Assembly (NCBI RefSeq): GCF_000718635.1
Contig: NZ_JOBF01000018.1
Location: 62,001-126,000 of the forward strand
Source: Streptomyces varsoviensis
GTDB lineage: Bacteria; Actinomycetota; Actinomycetes; Streptomycetales; Streptomycetaceae
Reading direction: 5' to 3'
Length of the DNA stretch: 64,000 bases
The position numbers were made by a program, and so were the translations under genes. Each line of letters begins with the position of its first letter. Positions within the stretch are counted from its first letter, which is position 1. Below are positions 51,831 through 60,472 of this stretch, in pieces. Under the pieces are notes generated by a model. That model was not told the DNA's origin. It made no database searches and worked only from the letters and a program-made list of their open reading frames with translations.

Positions 51831-52532
51831 TCAGAGCTCCACCATCACCTGGTCCAACGACTTGCGGACCAGGTCCGGCACCTCGCAGTCGGCCGCCGGG
51901 TAGCCGACCGGGATCACCGCGAACGCCTTCTCGTTGACCGGGCGGCCCAGCACCTCGCCGAGGAAGCGCATCGGGCTCGGCGTGTGCACCAGCGCCGCCA
52001 GCCCCGACAGGTGCAGCGCGGAGAGCAGCATCCCGACCGCGATGCCGACCGACTCGTCCACGTAATAGTGCTTGCGCTTGGCGCCGTCCGGCCCCAGCCA
52101 GTACCGCTGCTGGAACACCACGATCAGCGCCGGAGCGTCCGTGAGGTGCGGTTTCACCTCGTCCGTGCCCAGTGGCCGGAGCGCCGCCAGCCACTCCTCG
52201 CCGAGCCGCCCCGCGTAGGAGCGGTGCTCTTCCTCCTCCGCCGCCCGCCGGATGCGGCGCCGCACCTCGGCGTCCTTGACCAGGACGAAGGTCCAGGGCT
52301 GCTGGTGCGCGCCGGACGGCGCGGTGGCCGCGCAGGCGATGGCGTCCTTCACCACCTGCTCCGGCACCGCGTCGGTGGAGAACTGCCGTACGGTCCGCCG
52401 CTCGTCCATCCGCGCCCGCAGCTCGGCGGCGCGGGCCAGGGACTCGGCGGCGGGCATCCGGGCCGGCCGGTAGGGCACCGTCCGATAGGGGTCGCCGTGC
52501 GTCGGGGTCCAATTCCTCGTCGGTGTAGGCAT
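51831..52532 (-). CDS. nitroreductase family protein
   Basis: A 233-residue flavoenzyme-like protein with start taken at ATG 52532 (MPTPTRNWTP). ERRTVRQFSTDAVPEQVVKD and APSGAHQQPWTFVLVKD are the FMN-binding nitroreductase signatures, and GMLLSALHLSGLAALVHTPS is the core helix. The C-terminal IPVGYPAADCEVPDL is also typical. The sequence resembles iodotyrosine dehalogenase/BluB-like members. Substrate unknown. Confidence 0.87.
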   Translation of the reverse strand: MPTPTRNWTPTHGDPYRTVPYRPARMPAAESLARAAELRARMDERRTVRQFSTDAVPEQVVKDAIACAATAPSGAHQQPWTFVLVKDAEVRRRIRRAAEEEEHRSYAGRLGEEWLAALRPLGTDEVKPHLTDAPALIVVFQQRYWLGPDGAKRKHYYVDESVGIAVGMLLSALHLSGLAALVHTPSPMRFLGEVLGRPVNEKAFAVIPVGYPAADCEVPDLVRKSLDQVMVEL

Positions 52533-52564
52533 GACCCAGAGTCTGATCCCCGAAAGGCTGATCA

Positions 52565-53695
52565 TCAATGGGGCAGTATCAGGTGGACATCCCCGAACTC
52601 ATGCCATAGATAGCCCTGTTCGATAGCTTCCGTATAGCTACTGCAAAGCAATTCCTCACCCGCCAGCGCCGCCAGCATCAGCAGATGCGACGCCTCCGGT
52701 TCATGCAGCCCGGTCAACAGCCCGTCCACCACCCGCACTCCGCGTTCCGGCGTCACGACGAGATCCGTCCACCCCGCCGCCGCCCGCACCGCGCCGCCAC
52801 CCGGCTCCGCCGTCCGCCCGCCGCCGCCCCGCGCCGGGTCGGCGGCCGTCTCCAGCGCCCGTACGGCCGTCGTGCCCACCGCCACGATCCGGCCGCCGCC
52901 CGCCCGCGCCGCGTTCACCAGCCACGCCGTCGACGGCGGCACCGCGAACCGCTCCGGGTACGGCGGCTCGTGCGTCTCGCCCGACGCCACGCCCGTATGC
53001 AGCGACACCGGAGCGATCTGCACGCCACGGCTCACCAGCCGCGCCACCAGGCGCTCGGTGAACGGCCGGGCCGCGCTCGGCATCTCCGCGGAGCCGTGCC
53101 CCTCGGCGTCGGGCACCGCGAAGACGCTCTGATACGCGGAGAGCGGCTGATCCCGCTCCGTATAGCCGTACCGGATCGGCCGGCCGTGTCGGTGCAGCAC
53201 CGCCGCCACATCCGCCTCGACGGCGGCGCCCGCGGCGGGCCGCGCCCACCACAGCCGGTCGCCCGCCGGATCCACCGGCCCCTCCAGTACGAGCCGCAGC
53301 CCGCCCGGCAGCGCCACCACCGCCCACGTCAGATCGCCCGTACGCCGCCACGTCGTGCCGCGGCCGTCCGGCCGGCGCACCTCCACCGACCAGCGGCCGT
53401 CGTCCGCGCGGGTCGAGAAGTGCACCACCACGGGCTCCGCGCCGAGCCGGCCGTCCACGGCGGCGGGCAGCGTCCGCGAGGTGTTCACCACCAGCACGTC
53501 CCCGGCCCGCAGCAGCTCGGGCAGGTCACGGAAGGCGTGGTGCGACACCCCGTCCCGGCCGCTCACCAGCAGCCGTACGCCGTCCCGGTCCAGCCCGCCC
53601 CCGCGCGCCTCGACCGGCACCCGCGCCGACAGCTCCTCCGGCACGCGCAGCACGTCCCGCGGATTCATGCCGCGCAGCGCCTCGCCCGCCCTCAT
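52565..53695 (-). CDS. QueA-like S-adenosylmethionine:tRNA ribosyltransferase-isomerase
   Basis: A 376-residue protein of the QueA family. It has AGDVLVVNTSRTLPAAVDGR near residue 65, GRPIRYGYTERDQPLSAYQS near 170, VSLHTGVASGETHE with the conserved His, and HLLMLAALAGEELLCSSYTE near the C-terminus. QueA transfers ribosyl from SAM to preQ1 in tRNA to make epoxyqueuosine. No other queuosine gene is seen nearby, and the protein is more divergent than canonical QueA, so a related reaction is possible. Its ATG overlaps the stop of the SDR gene. Confidence 0.82.
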   Translation of the reverse strand: MRAGEALRGMNPRDVLRVPEELSARVPVEARGGGLDRDGVRLLVSGRDGVSHHAFRDLPELLRAGDVLVVNTSRTLPAAVDGRLGAEPVVVHFSTRADDGRWSVEVRRPDGRGTTWRRTGDLTWAVVALPGGLRLVLEGPVDPAGDRLWWARPAAGAAVEADVAAVLHRHGRPIRYGYTERDQPLSAYQSVFAVPDAEGHGSAEMPSAARPFTERLVARLVSRGVQIAPVSLHTGVASGETHEPPYPERFAVPPSTAWLVNAARAGGGRIVAVGTTAVRALETAADPARGGGGRTAEPGGGAVRAAAGWTDLVVTPERGVRVVDGLLTGLHEPEASHLLMLAALAGEELLCSSYTEAIEQGYLWHEFGDVHLILPH

Positions 53696-54843
53696 CGCCG
53701 CACCCCGCGCTCGCCGCCGCGCCCGGTGGCGCTGCTTCCGCCCGGTTCACCGCTGTGCTCAGGCCGGTACGCGCCGTGTCCGCCGCCGTGCTCAGGCCGG
53801 TACGCGCCGTGCCCGCCGCCGTGCTCAGGTCCGTACCCCGCTGTTTCGGCTCGCGTCGCGCCCTCGGCCTCAGCCTCGGCCGGCCTCCCTCCGGCCCCGG
53901 CGTGTACGCCCCCGTCTCCGGCCTGCCCGTCTCCGGCCTGCCCGTTCCCGGCGCCCCCGGTCCCGTACGCCGGCGAAGCCGCGCTCAACGGCCCCGAAGC
54001 CGCGCTCAACGGCCCCGAAGCCGCGCTCAACGGCCCCGAAGCCGTGTTCAGGGGCCCTGAAGCCGCTCCGTACGGTCCCGAAGCCGCGGCGAGCAGTTCC
54101 GAAGCCGTGTAGCGCCCGCTCGGCGGACGCTCGTCCAGAAGCCGCAGAAAGGCCGGTGCCACGTCCTCCGGCAGCGCCCGGCCCGCCAGGTCCTCGCCGG
54201 GCTCGGCCGCCGCGTACAGGTCGGTGCGCATGTCACCGGGGTCGACCCACCAGACGCGCAGCCCTTCCTCCTCCACCGCCAGTACGGCCGACAATTGCTC
54301 CAGGGCCGCCTTCGACGCCCCGTAGCCGCCCCACGTCCCGTACGCCTCGACGGCCGCGTCCGAGCTGACGTCGACGACCGCACCGCCCGGCGCGGCCCGC
54401 AGCAGCGGCAGCGCCTGCTGCACCAGCCCGAGCGGGGCCACGACATTGGTCTCCAGGGCGGCCCGCAGCCCGTCCAGCGGCTGCGACTCCAGCGGGACCA
54501 GCGGCTCGGCGCCCAGGGCGCTCGCGTTGTTCACCAGGAGGTCGAGGCCGCCGAGGCCGCGCGCGGCGGCCACCAGATCGGCCCGGTGCCGCGCGTCGGT
54601 GACGTCCCCGGGCAGCGCCACCACCCGCCCGCCGGCCGTCCCCCTTCCCGCTCCCCTTTCTCCGCTCCCTCCCCTTTTCCCTCCCCTTTCTTCTGTCTCC
54701 AGCGCCGCGGCCGCCTCCCGCAACGGCCCCGCCGACCTCGCGTCCAGCACCAGATCCCAGCCGCGCCCGGCCAGCGCCGCCGCCAGCGCGCGGCCCAGCC
54801 CCTTCGACGCCCCCGTGATGATCGCCACCGGCATGGAGCCCAT
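53692..54843 (-). CDS. SDR family oxidoreductase with repeat-rich C-terminal tail
   Basis: A 383-residue protein whose first 245 residues are a classical SDR: ITGASKGLGRALAAAL at 9-24, LLVNNASALG, Ser in VDVSSDAAVE and YGASKAAL with Tyr and Lys. An insertion of charged Gly/Arg residues sits at about 53-70. The last 130 residues are low complexity: repeated ASGPLSA units, then GGGHGAYRPEH units. Both come from tandem DNA repeats (53740-54060). The core is probably active; the tail looks like recent repeat expansion. It overlaps the QueA-like gene by an ATGA. Confidence 0.83.
   Translation of the reverse strand: MGSMPVAIITGASKGLGRALAAALAGRGWDLVLDARSAGPLREAAAALETEERGGKRGGSGERGAGRGTAGGRVVALPGDVTDARHRADLVAAARGLGGLDLLVNNASALGAEPLVPLESQPLDGLRAALETNVVAPLGLVQQALPLLRAAPGGAVVDVSSDAAVEAYGTWGGYGASKAALEQLSAVLAVEEEGLRVWWVDPGDMRTDLYAAAEPGEDLAGRALPEDVAPAFLRLLDERPPSGRYTASELLAAASGPYGAASGPLNTASGPLSAASGPLSAASGPLSAASPAYGTGGAGNGQAGDGQAGDGGVHAGAGGRPAEAEAEGATRAETAGYGPEHGGGHGAYRPEHGGGHGAYRPEHSGEPGGSSATGRGGERGVRR
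53755..54060 (-). repeat. two tandem repeat families in the SDR 3' end
   Basis: At about 53755-53830 a 39-bp unit beginning CTCAGGCCGGTACGCGCCGT is repeated two to three times. At about 53985-54060 a 21-bp unit, GAAGCCGCGCTCAACGGCCC, is repeated four times. Both periods are multiples of three, so the frame is kept. Confidence 0.8.
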
Positions 54844-55080
54844 CCCCCTTCTCGGCTTCTCCGCCTTCTCCGTACGTCTCTGCTCCGTACGTCGTCTTCT
54901 TCGCCGTACGTCGCCTGCTTCGCCGTACGTTCCGGAGCCACCGTAGGAACGCGCCGTCCCCGCTCGCCTCGGCTGCCGGACGCAGCGCGGGAAGGCACTT
55001 CGGCCTAGGCCATGTGGGGTAGGCGTCGGGCCTTCCCAGGCCCGATACGCCTGTCAGGGGCCGCCGGTACGGTGACCCCC

Positions 55081-56238
55081 ATGAGCAACGGAAACGGCCA
55101 GGGGCCGCCCACGGGCCTGGCCGCGGTGAGCACCGCCCTGCTGGCCATGAGCAGACACCTGGAGGTCCGCGACGTCCTCAAGACGATCGTGGCCTCCGCC
55201 CGCGAACTGCTCGACGCCGAGTACGCTGCGCTCGGCGTCCCGGACGACCACGGCGGCTTCGCCCAGTTCGTCGTCGACGGCGTGAGCGACGAGGAGTGGA
55301 AGGCCATCGGCCCGCTGCCCCGCCAGCACGGCATCCTCGCCGCGATGCTCCACGAGGCCACCCCGCAGCGCCTCGCCGACGTCCGCAAGGACCCCCGCTT
55401 CGGCGGCTGGCCCGCCGCGCACCCCGACATGTCCGACTTCATCGGCATGCCGGTGGCCGACGGCGACGAGGTCCTCGGCGCGCTCTTCCTCGCCAACAAG
55501 CGGTGCCCCAAGCCGGCCGGCGGCTGCGGCTTCACCGCGCAGGACGAGGAACTGCTGCGCACCCTCGCCCAGCACGCCGCCATCGCGCTGACCAACGCCC
55601 GCCTCTACGAGCGCAGCCGCGAGCTGACCATCGCGGGGGAGCGGGCCCGTCTCGCCCACGAGCTGCACGACGCCGTCGCCCAGAAACTCTTCTCGCTCCG
55701 CCTGACCGCCCAGGCCGCCACCGCCCTCGTCGACCGCGACCCGGCCCGCGCCAAGGGCGAGCTGCAGCAGGTCGCCGCGCTGGCCGCCGAGGCCGCCGAC
55801 GAGCTGCGCGCCGCCGTCGTGGAGCTGCGCCCCGCGGCCCTCGACGAGGACGGCCTGATCGCGACCCTGCGCACCCAGGTCCAGGTCCTCGACCGGGCCC
55901 ACACCGCCAGCGTGACCTTCGACTCCCAGGGCGTACGGGCGCTGCCCGCCGCCCAGGAGGAGGCGCTGCTGCGGGTCGCGCAGGAAGCCCTGCACAACGC
56001 CCTGCGGCACTCCGGCGCCGAGCGGGTGACCGTCACGCTCGCCCGCCGCGGCCAGGGCGCGCTGCTGCGCGTCTGCGACGACGGCCGCGGCTTCGACCCG
56101 CTCGCGGTCCGGCGGGCCGGCCGCCATCTCGGCCTGGTGTCGATGCGGGACCGGGCGAGCGGGGCAGGCGGCAGGATGAGGGTGAAGTCGGGGCCCGGCG
56201 AGGGCACCGCGATCGAGATGGAGGTGCCCGGTGGCTGA
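55081..56238 (+). CDS. GAF-domain sensor histidine kinase (NarL-type)
   Basis: A 385-residue cytosolic kinase starting at ATG 55081. An N-terminal GAF domain (about 15-175) contains FIGMPVADGDEVLGALFLAN. The HisKA_3 motif is RARLAHELHDAVAQKLFSLR with phospho-acceptor H196. The C-terminal ATPase domain has VAQEALHNALRHSGAE (N box) and VCDDGRGFDP (G1 box). It overlaps the response regulator gene by eight bases. There is no membrane segment, so the signal is probably intracellular. Confidence 0.93.
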   Translation: MSNGNGQGPPTGLAAVSTALLAMSRHLEVRDVLKTIVASARELLDAEYAALGVPDDHGGFAQFVVDGVSDEEWKAIGPLPRQHGILAAMLHEATPQRLADVRKDPRFGGWPAAHPDMSDFIGMPVADGDEVLGALFLANKRCPKPAGGCGFTAQDEELLRTLAQHAAIALTNARLYERSRELTIAGERARLAHELHDAVAQKLFSLRLTAQAATALVDRDPARAKGELQQVAALAAEAADELRAAVVELRPAALDEDGLIATLRTQVQVLDRAHTASVTFDSQGVRALPAAQEEALLRVAQEALHNALRHSGAERVTVTLARRGQGALLRVCDDGRGFDPLAVRRAGRHLGLVSMRDRASGAGGRMRVKSGPGEGTAIEMEVPGG

Positions 56239-56911
56239 GCACACCGACGGTCCCAGGACGGCCACGGGCGGCGGGCGGACGATCCGGGTGCTGCTCGTCG
56301 ACGACCACCAGGTCGTACGGCGCGGACTGCGCACCTTCCTGGAGGTCCAGGACGACATAGAGGTGGTCGGCGAGGCCGCCGACGGCGACGAGGGCGTCGC
56401 CCGCACCGAGGAGCTGCGGCCCGACGTCGTGCTCATGGACGTGAAGATGCCCGGCACCGACGGCATCGAGGCGCTCCGCAAGCTCCGCGGCCTCGACAAC
56501 CCGGCCCGGGTCCTGATCGTCACCAGCTTCACCGAGCAGCGCACCGTGGTCCCCGCCCTGCGCGCGGGCGCCGCGGGCTACGTCTACAAGGACGTCGATC
56601 CGGACGCGCTGGCCGGCGCCATCAGGTCCGTACACGCCGGACACGTACTGCTCCAGCCCGAGGTCGCCGGGGCGCTGCTGTCCCAGGACGAGCCGGCCGG
56701 CGGGCACGGGCGCGGCACGACGCTGACCGAGCGCGAGCGCGAGGTGCTGGGGCTGATCGCCGACGGCCGGTCCAACCGCGAGATCGCCCGCGCCCTCGTC
56801 CTCTCCGAGAAGACCGTCAAGACGCACGTTTCCAACATCCTCATGAAGCTCGACCTCGCGGACCGCACCCAGGCCGCGCTGTGGGCGGTACGGCACGGCA
56901 TCGGCGCGTAA
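56231..56911 (+). CDS. LuxR/NarL-family response regulator
   Basis: A 226-residue regulator starting at GTG 56231. The receiver domain has VLLVDDHQVV, phospho-acceptor D70 in VVLMDVKMPG, and the conserved Lys in GYVYKDVDPD. The C-terminal LuxR helix-turn-helix is LTEREREVLGLIADGRSNRE to TVKTHVSNILMKLDL. It pairs with the overlapping kinase gene. The two chaplin genes begin 190 bases downstream, but a regulatory link is only inferred from proximity. Confidence 0.93.
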   Translation: MAEHTDGPRTATGGGRTIRVLLVDDHQVVRRGLRTFLEVQDDIEVVGEAADGDEGVARTEELRPDVVLMDVKMPGTDGIEALRKLRGLDNPARVLIVTSFTEQRTVVPALRAGAAGYVYKDVDPDALAGAIRSVHAGHVLLQPEVAGALLSQDEPAGGHGRGTTLTEREREVLGLIADGRSNREIARALVLSEKTVKTHVSNILMKLDLADRTQAALWAVRHGIGA

Positions 56912-57101
56912 GAGTCCTGCGCGGGCGGCCCACCCCCGGCCCGCACCCTGCCCGCAGGGTTCGAACCCGCTGTCGGGGCACCGGGACAACTTCATACGGT
57001 CGTGTGAATGTCGGTCCGGCTGCGCAACCCGAATGGCCCAGCGCAGTTCTCCATGGCGTGCCGCGGCGATTGGCCGCGGCCACGCGAGGAGGATCTGAGA
57101 A

Positions 57102-57347
57102 GTGAAGAACATGAAGAAGCTCGCCGCCATCACGATCGCCGCCGGCGGCCTGGCCGTCGCCGGTGCCGGCGTGGCCTCCGCCCACGGCGGTGCGACCGCC
57201 GGCGGTGCCGTCAAGAACTCGCCGGGAGTCGTGTCCGGCAACGCCGTCCAGGTGCCGGTGCACGTGCCCGTGAACGCCTGCGGCAACTCGGTCAGTGTGG
57301 TCGGCCTGCTCAACCCGGTCTTCGGCAACACCTGCCTGAACCGCTAG
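57102..57347 (+). CDS. short chaplin (first of two)
   Basis: An 81-residue exported protein starting at GTG 57102 (MKNMKKLAAITIAAGG) with signal cleavage near ASAHGG. One chaplin domain follows: SPGVVSGNAVQVPVHVPVNA then CGNSVSVVGLLNPVFGNTC, with two Cys. Chaplins assemble into amyloid fibrils that make aerial hyphae hydrophobic. From memory the position matches chpE of S. coelicolor, whose product lacks the Cys pair, so this is not a straightforward ChpE. A 13-bp hairpin follows. Confidence 0.92.
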   Translation: MKNMKKLAAITIAAGGLAVAGAGVASAHGGATAGGAVKNSPGVVSGNAVQVPVHVPVNACGNSVSVVGLLNPVFGNTCLNR

Positions 57348-57375
57348 CCGAACCACCGCGGCCCAGCCGCACCCA

Positions 57376-57404
57376 CCGGCCCCCGGACCTCGTCCGGGGG
57401 CCGG
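57376..57404. terminator. 13-bp hairpin after the first chaplin gene
   Basis: CCGGCCCCCGGAC at 57376-57388 pairs exactly with 57392-57404 over CTC, 28 bases after the stop. Confidence 0.75.
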
Positions 57405-57429
57405 ACCCGTTCGCAGGGCCGAACGTTGA
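57402..57429 (+). promoter_or_regulatory. possible sigma-BldN promoter of the second chaplin gene
   Basis: CGGACC at 57402-57407, a 16-base spacer, then CGTTGA at 57424-57429. The recalled BldN consensus is CGTAAC-16-CGTTGA, so the -10 matches fully and the -35 in four of six bases. It lies 114 bases before the second chaplin start. Confidence 0.45.
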
Positions 57430-57542
57430 TCCGATCGTGGGCAACCCGCACGCGACCCGTGTCATCCGCCCGGCGAGCGCGTTTGCCAGCGTGCGATCCC
57501 GCGGCTGGGGTCGTCGAACATCCAGCAGGAGGAACTCTCTTC

Positions 57543-57797
57543 ATGAACACTGCCAAGAAGGCGGCCCTGGTCCTCGCCACCGCGGGCATGGCCGCGGGCG
57601 CCACCGCCGGTGCCGCGTTCGCCAACGACTACGGGAGCGGCGCCAAGGCTCACGGCGCCGCCGTCGGTTCCCCTGGCGTGCTCTCCGGCAACCTGCTCCA
57701 GGTGCCGGTGCACGTCCCGGTGAACCTCTGCGGCAACTCGATCAACATCATCGGGCTGCTCAACCCGACTTTCGGCAACACCTGCGTCAACCGCTGA
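57543..57797 (+). CDS. short chaplin (second of two)
   Basis: An 84-residue exported protein starting at ATG 57543 after AGGAGG, with signal cleavage near AAFAND. The chaplin domain SPGVLSGNLLQVPVHVPVNL, then CGNSINIIGLLNPTFGNTC, keeps both Cys. It is clearly a tandem paralogue of the gene 195 bases upstream, with a different signal peptide and its own possible BldN promoter. A hairpin at 57814-57846 follows. Confidence 0.92.
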   Translation: MNTAKKAALVLATAGMAAGATAGAAFANDYGSGAKAHGAAVGSPGVLSGNLLQVPVHVPVNLCGNSINIIGLLNPTFGNTCVNR

Positions 57798-57813
57798 CCC
57801 ACGGCGCACCGAT

Positions 57814-57846
57814 AGGCCCCGCGGACCACCCCGGCCCGCGGGGCCT
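57814..57846. terminator. 11-bp hairpin after the second chaplin gene
   Basis: AGGCCCCGCGG at 57814-57824 pairs with CCGCGGGGCCT at 57836-57846, 17 bases after the stop codon. Confidence 0.7.
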
Positions 57847-57989
57847 TCCCGCGCCAAGGCCCGCTCCCGCGGCCCTCCGTCCCCTCTTCGCTTCCCCGCT
57901 TTCCCGCCGCAGACCACTCGCGGGCCCGTAGGGGCCTTCCCGCCTCGCCGGCCCGCTCCCGCTTCGCCGGCCCGCGGGACTCGCCATCT

Positions 57990-58212
57990 CCGAGAGAGGG
58001 CCGCTCCCGCCCGCAGGAGGTTGCGGCGCCCCAGTGCGCTCGCCGGCCCACGAGGCTCGCCACATCCGAGAGGGCCGCTCCCGTCCGCAGGACGCTGCGG
58101 CGCCCAGTGCGCTCGCCGGTCCACGAGGCTCGCCACATCCGAGACGGCCGCTCCCGCCCGCGGGCGCGGCGCCCCCCAGACCGCTCGCGGGCCCGCCGGA
58201 CTCGCCGCGACC
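57990..58212. repeat. three ~73-76 bp tandem repeats after the chaplins
   Basis: Units starting CGAGAGGGCCGCTCCCG and containing GCGGCGCCCCAGTGCGCTCG run at about 57990-58066, 58067-58139 and 58140-58212. The third is more diverged, and weaker copies extend back to about 57850. The block fills most of the gap to the convergent gene at 58244. Confidence 0.8.
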
Positions 58213-58243
58213 GAGACGCGCGCTCACTGCCCGAGGGCATTCC

Positions 58244-59062
58244 TCAGCTCCGGTCCCGCTCCCGTTCCTCCACGAGCGCGTTGTACGCGGCGACCTGAGC
58301 CCTGCGGGCCGTACGCTCCACCGGTCGCAGCGCCTCGGCGCGCGCGCCTATCTCCGACGCGCTCACCGCCCCGCCGTGCTCACGGCCGTCGCCGCCGGCC
58401 CCGTGCGCGATGGCGATCAGCGCGCCGACCCGCTGCGCCAGCTCCAGCACCCGGGCCGCGCGGGCCGGATAGCCCGGGGCCAGCACCTCGCGGCCGCGCT
58501 CCGCCCGCGCGCGGTACGCCTCCAGGGCCGCCTGGGCGACCGGGCCGGACCCGGCCACGTCCAGCCGGGACAGCACCTCGGTCGCCTCCCGCAGCGCCTC
58601 GGCCAGCTCCCGCTCCGCCTCGCCGAGCGACGGCACGTCGGCGGGCGGCGCCTCGCGGACGGGCAGGCAGTCCCACACCACCTCCACATGCCGGTCCGCG
58701 GCCGGCACGTCCGCCGCTGGGCCCGCCTCCCGCACCCGCGGTACGAGCCCGAGCGCCGCCCCCGTGACCAGCACCGCCTCCTCGGCCTCCAGCGCCCGCG
58801 CGTTGAACTCGGGGGGCCCGCTGAGCCCCAGCGGATGGCCGGGGACCGGCAGCGCGACGCGCAGCCCCCGCGCCCCGAGCGCGCGCAGCCGCCCGAGCGC
58901 GAGGGTGAGGCCGACCGGCCCGGACTCGCCGGGCAGCCCGGCGACACGGTGCGCCGCATCGTCCCCCGTGATGTGATCCGCGGCGTCATCGGGTGAGACA
59001 AGTCCGGCAATGAGGGCGTTTCCCCACGCGGCGAGCCGTCCTGAGCGAGGTTCATCGAGCAT
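58244..59062 (-). CDS. conserved protein of unknown function
   Basis: A 272-residue soluble, Ala/Arg/Glu-rich protein with start taken at ATG 59062 (MLDEPRSGRLAAWGNALIAG); an upstream GTG at 59092 is possible. DCLPVREAPPADVPSLGEAE and RARAERGREVLAPGYPARAA are mainly helical. I recognise no domain. The N-terminal LAAWGNALIAGLVSPDDAAD and the central VALPVPGHPLGLSGP are the least compositionally biased parts. It is divergent from an ABC ATPase gene. Confidence 0.65.
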   Translation of the reverse strand: MLDEPRSGRLAAWGNALIAGLVSPDDAADHITGDDAAHRVAGLPGESGPVGLTLALGRLRALGARGLRVALPVPGHPLGLSGPPEFNARALEAEEAVLVTGAALGLVPRVREAGPAADVPAADRHVEVVWDCLPVREAPPADVPSLGEAERELAEALREATEVLSRLDVAGSGPVAQAALEAYRARAERGREVLAPGYPARAARVLELAQRVGALIAIAHGAGGDGREHGGAVSASEIGARAEALRPVERTARRAQVAAYNALVEERERDRS

Positions 59063-59172
59063 GGGCCCCAGCCTAAGGACTGGCACTGACACCCGGTGGC
59101 GTAGGTTTTATACGGGGACAGCGCCTACCGGCGCCCGCGACGATCGAGACTGCAATGGGAGACAACGCGCTC

Positions 59173-59964
59173 ATGAGCGATGTGCTGGAGCTGGTGGACG
59201 TATCAGTGGTCCGCGAGGGCCGGGCTCTGGTGGACCAGGTCTCCTGGTCGGTCAAGGAGGGGGAGCGCTGGGTGATCCTCGGCCCCAACGGTGCCGGCAA
59301 GACCACCCTCCTCAATGTCGCCTCCAGCTACCTCTTCCCGACGAGCGGTACCACGACGATCCTCGGCGAGCGGCTCGGCAAGGTCGACGTCTTCGAGCTG
59401 CGCCCGCGCATCGGCATGGCGGGCATCGCCCTCGCCGACAAGCTGCCGCGCAGCCAGACCGTTCTGCAGACCGTGCTCACCGCCGCCTACGGCATGACCG
59501 CCGGCTGGCAGGAGCACTACGAGGACATCGACGAGCAGCGCGCCCGCGCCTTCCTCGACGTGCTCGGCATGACCGAGTACACCGAGCGGAAGTTCGGCAC
59601 CCTCTCCGAGGGCGAGCGCAAGCGCACCCTGATCGCCCGCGCGATGATGACCGACCCGGAGCTGCTGCTCCTCGACGAGCCCGCCGCCGGCCTCGACCTC
59701 GGCGGCCGCGAGGACCTCGTACGCCGCCTCGGCCGGCTCGCCCGCGACCCGCTCGCCCCCTCCATGATCATGGTGACGCACCACGTCGAGGAGATCGCGC
59801 CCGGCTTCACCCATGTTCTGATGATCCGTCAGGGCAAGGTGCTCGCCGCCGGCCCCGTCGAACTCGAACTCACCTCCCGCAACCTCTCCCACTGCTTCGG
59901 CCTCCCCCTGGTCGTCACCCGTAACGGGGACCGCTGGGCCGCCCAGGGCCTGCCGCTGACCTGA
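59173..59964 (+). CDS. ABC transporter ATP-binding protein (stand-alone)
   Basis: A 263-residue ATPase. ATG 59173 is preferred over ATG 59155 because GGGAGA lies nine bases upstream of it. Walker A is LGPNGAGKTT, the signature is LSEGERKRTLIARAM (LSEGE rather than LSGGQ) and Walker B is LLLLDEPAAGLDLGG with H-loop MVTHHVEEI. It resembles YlmA/ModF-like cytosolic ATPases with no permease next door. The signature variant and the absence of a permease leave its partner unknown. Confidence 0.88.
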   Translation: MSDVLELVDVSVVREGRALVDQVSWSVKEGERWVILGPNGAGKTTLLNVASSYLFPTSGTTTILGERLGKVDVFELRPRIGMAGIALADKLPRSQTVLQTVLTAAYGMTAGWQEHYEDIDEQRARAFLDVLGMTEYTERKFGTLSEGERKRTLIARAMMTDPELLLLDEPAAGLDLGGREDLVRRLGRLARDPLAPSMIMVTHHVEEIAPGFTHVLMIRQGKVLAAGPVELELTSRNLSHCFGLPLVVTRNGDRWAAQGLPLT

Positions 59965-60049
59965 TTCGGCGTCACCCGCCCCGCCTCCGTCACCCCCGCC
60001 GCCCACAGCCGGTCTGTCCCGACCGGGCCCACGCCCCTACGATGAACGC

Positions 60050-60472
60050 GTGGACTCATGGGTGTGGTGGCTCGTAGCCGCGGCGGGGCTGGGGATTCCC
60101 CTGGTCGTGACCGCGATGCCGGAATTCGGGATGCTCGCGGTCGGCGCCGTCGCCGCCGCGGTGACCTCGGCCCTCGGCGGCGGCACCGTGATGCAGTTCG
60201 TGGTGTTCGCCGTCGTCTCGGTCGCCCTGATCGCCGTCGTACGGCCGATCGCCGCCCGACACCGCGCGCAGCGGCCGGAGTTGGCGAGCGGCGTCGAGGC
60301 GCTCAAGGGCCGCCAGGCCGTCGTCCTCGAACGGGTTGACAGCGGCAGCGGCCGCATCAAGCTCGCCGGCGAGATCTGGTCGGCGCGCTCCCTCGACGCC
60401 GGCCAGAGCTACGAGGTGGGAGCACAGGTGGACGTCGTCGAGATCGACGGCGCCACCGCCATCGTCATGTGA
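60050..60472 (+). CDS. NfeD family membrane protein
   Basis: A 140-residue protein starting at GTG 60050. Three hydrophobic segments (for example WWLVAAAGLGIPLVVTAMPE and VMQFVVFAVVSVALIAVVRP) precede a C-terminal OB-fold (GRQAVVLERVDSGSGRIKLA and VDVVEIDGATAIVM). NfeD proteins act with SPFH/stomatin partners in membrane microdomains. The SPFH gene follows 85 bases downstream. Confidence 0.9.
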   Translation: MDSWVWWLVAAAGLGIPLVVTAMPEFGMLAVGAVAAAVTSALGGGTVMQFVVFAVVSVALIAVVRPIAARHRAQRPELASGVEALKGRQAVVLERVDSGSGRIKLAGEIWSARSLDAGQSYEVGAQVDVVEIDGATAIVM

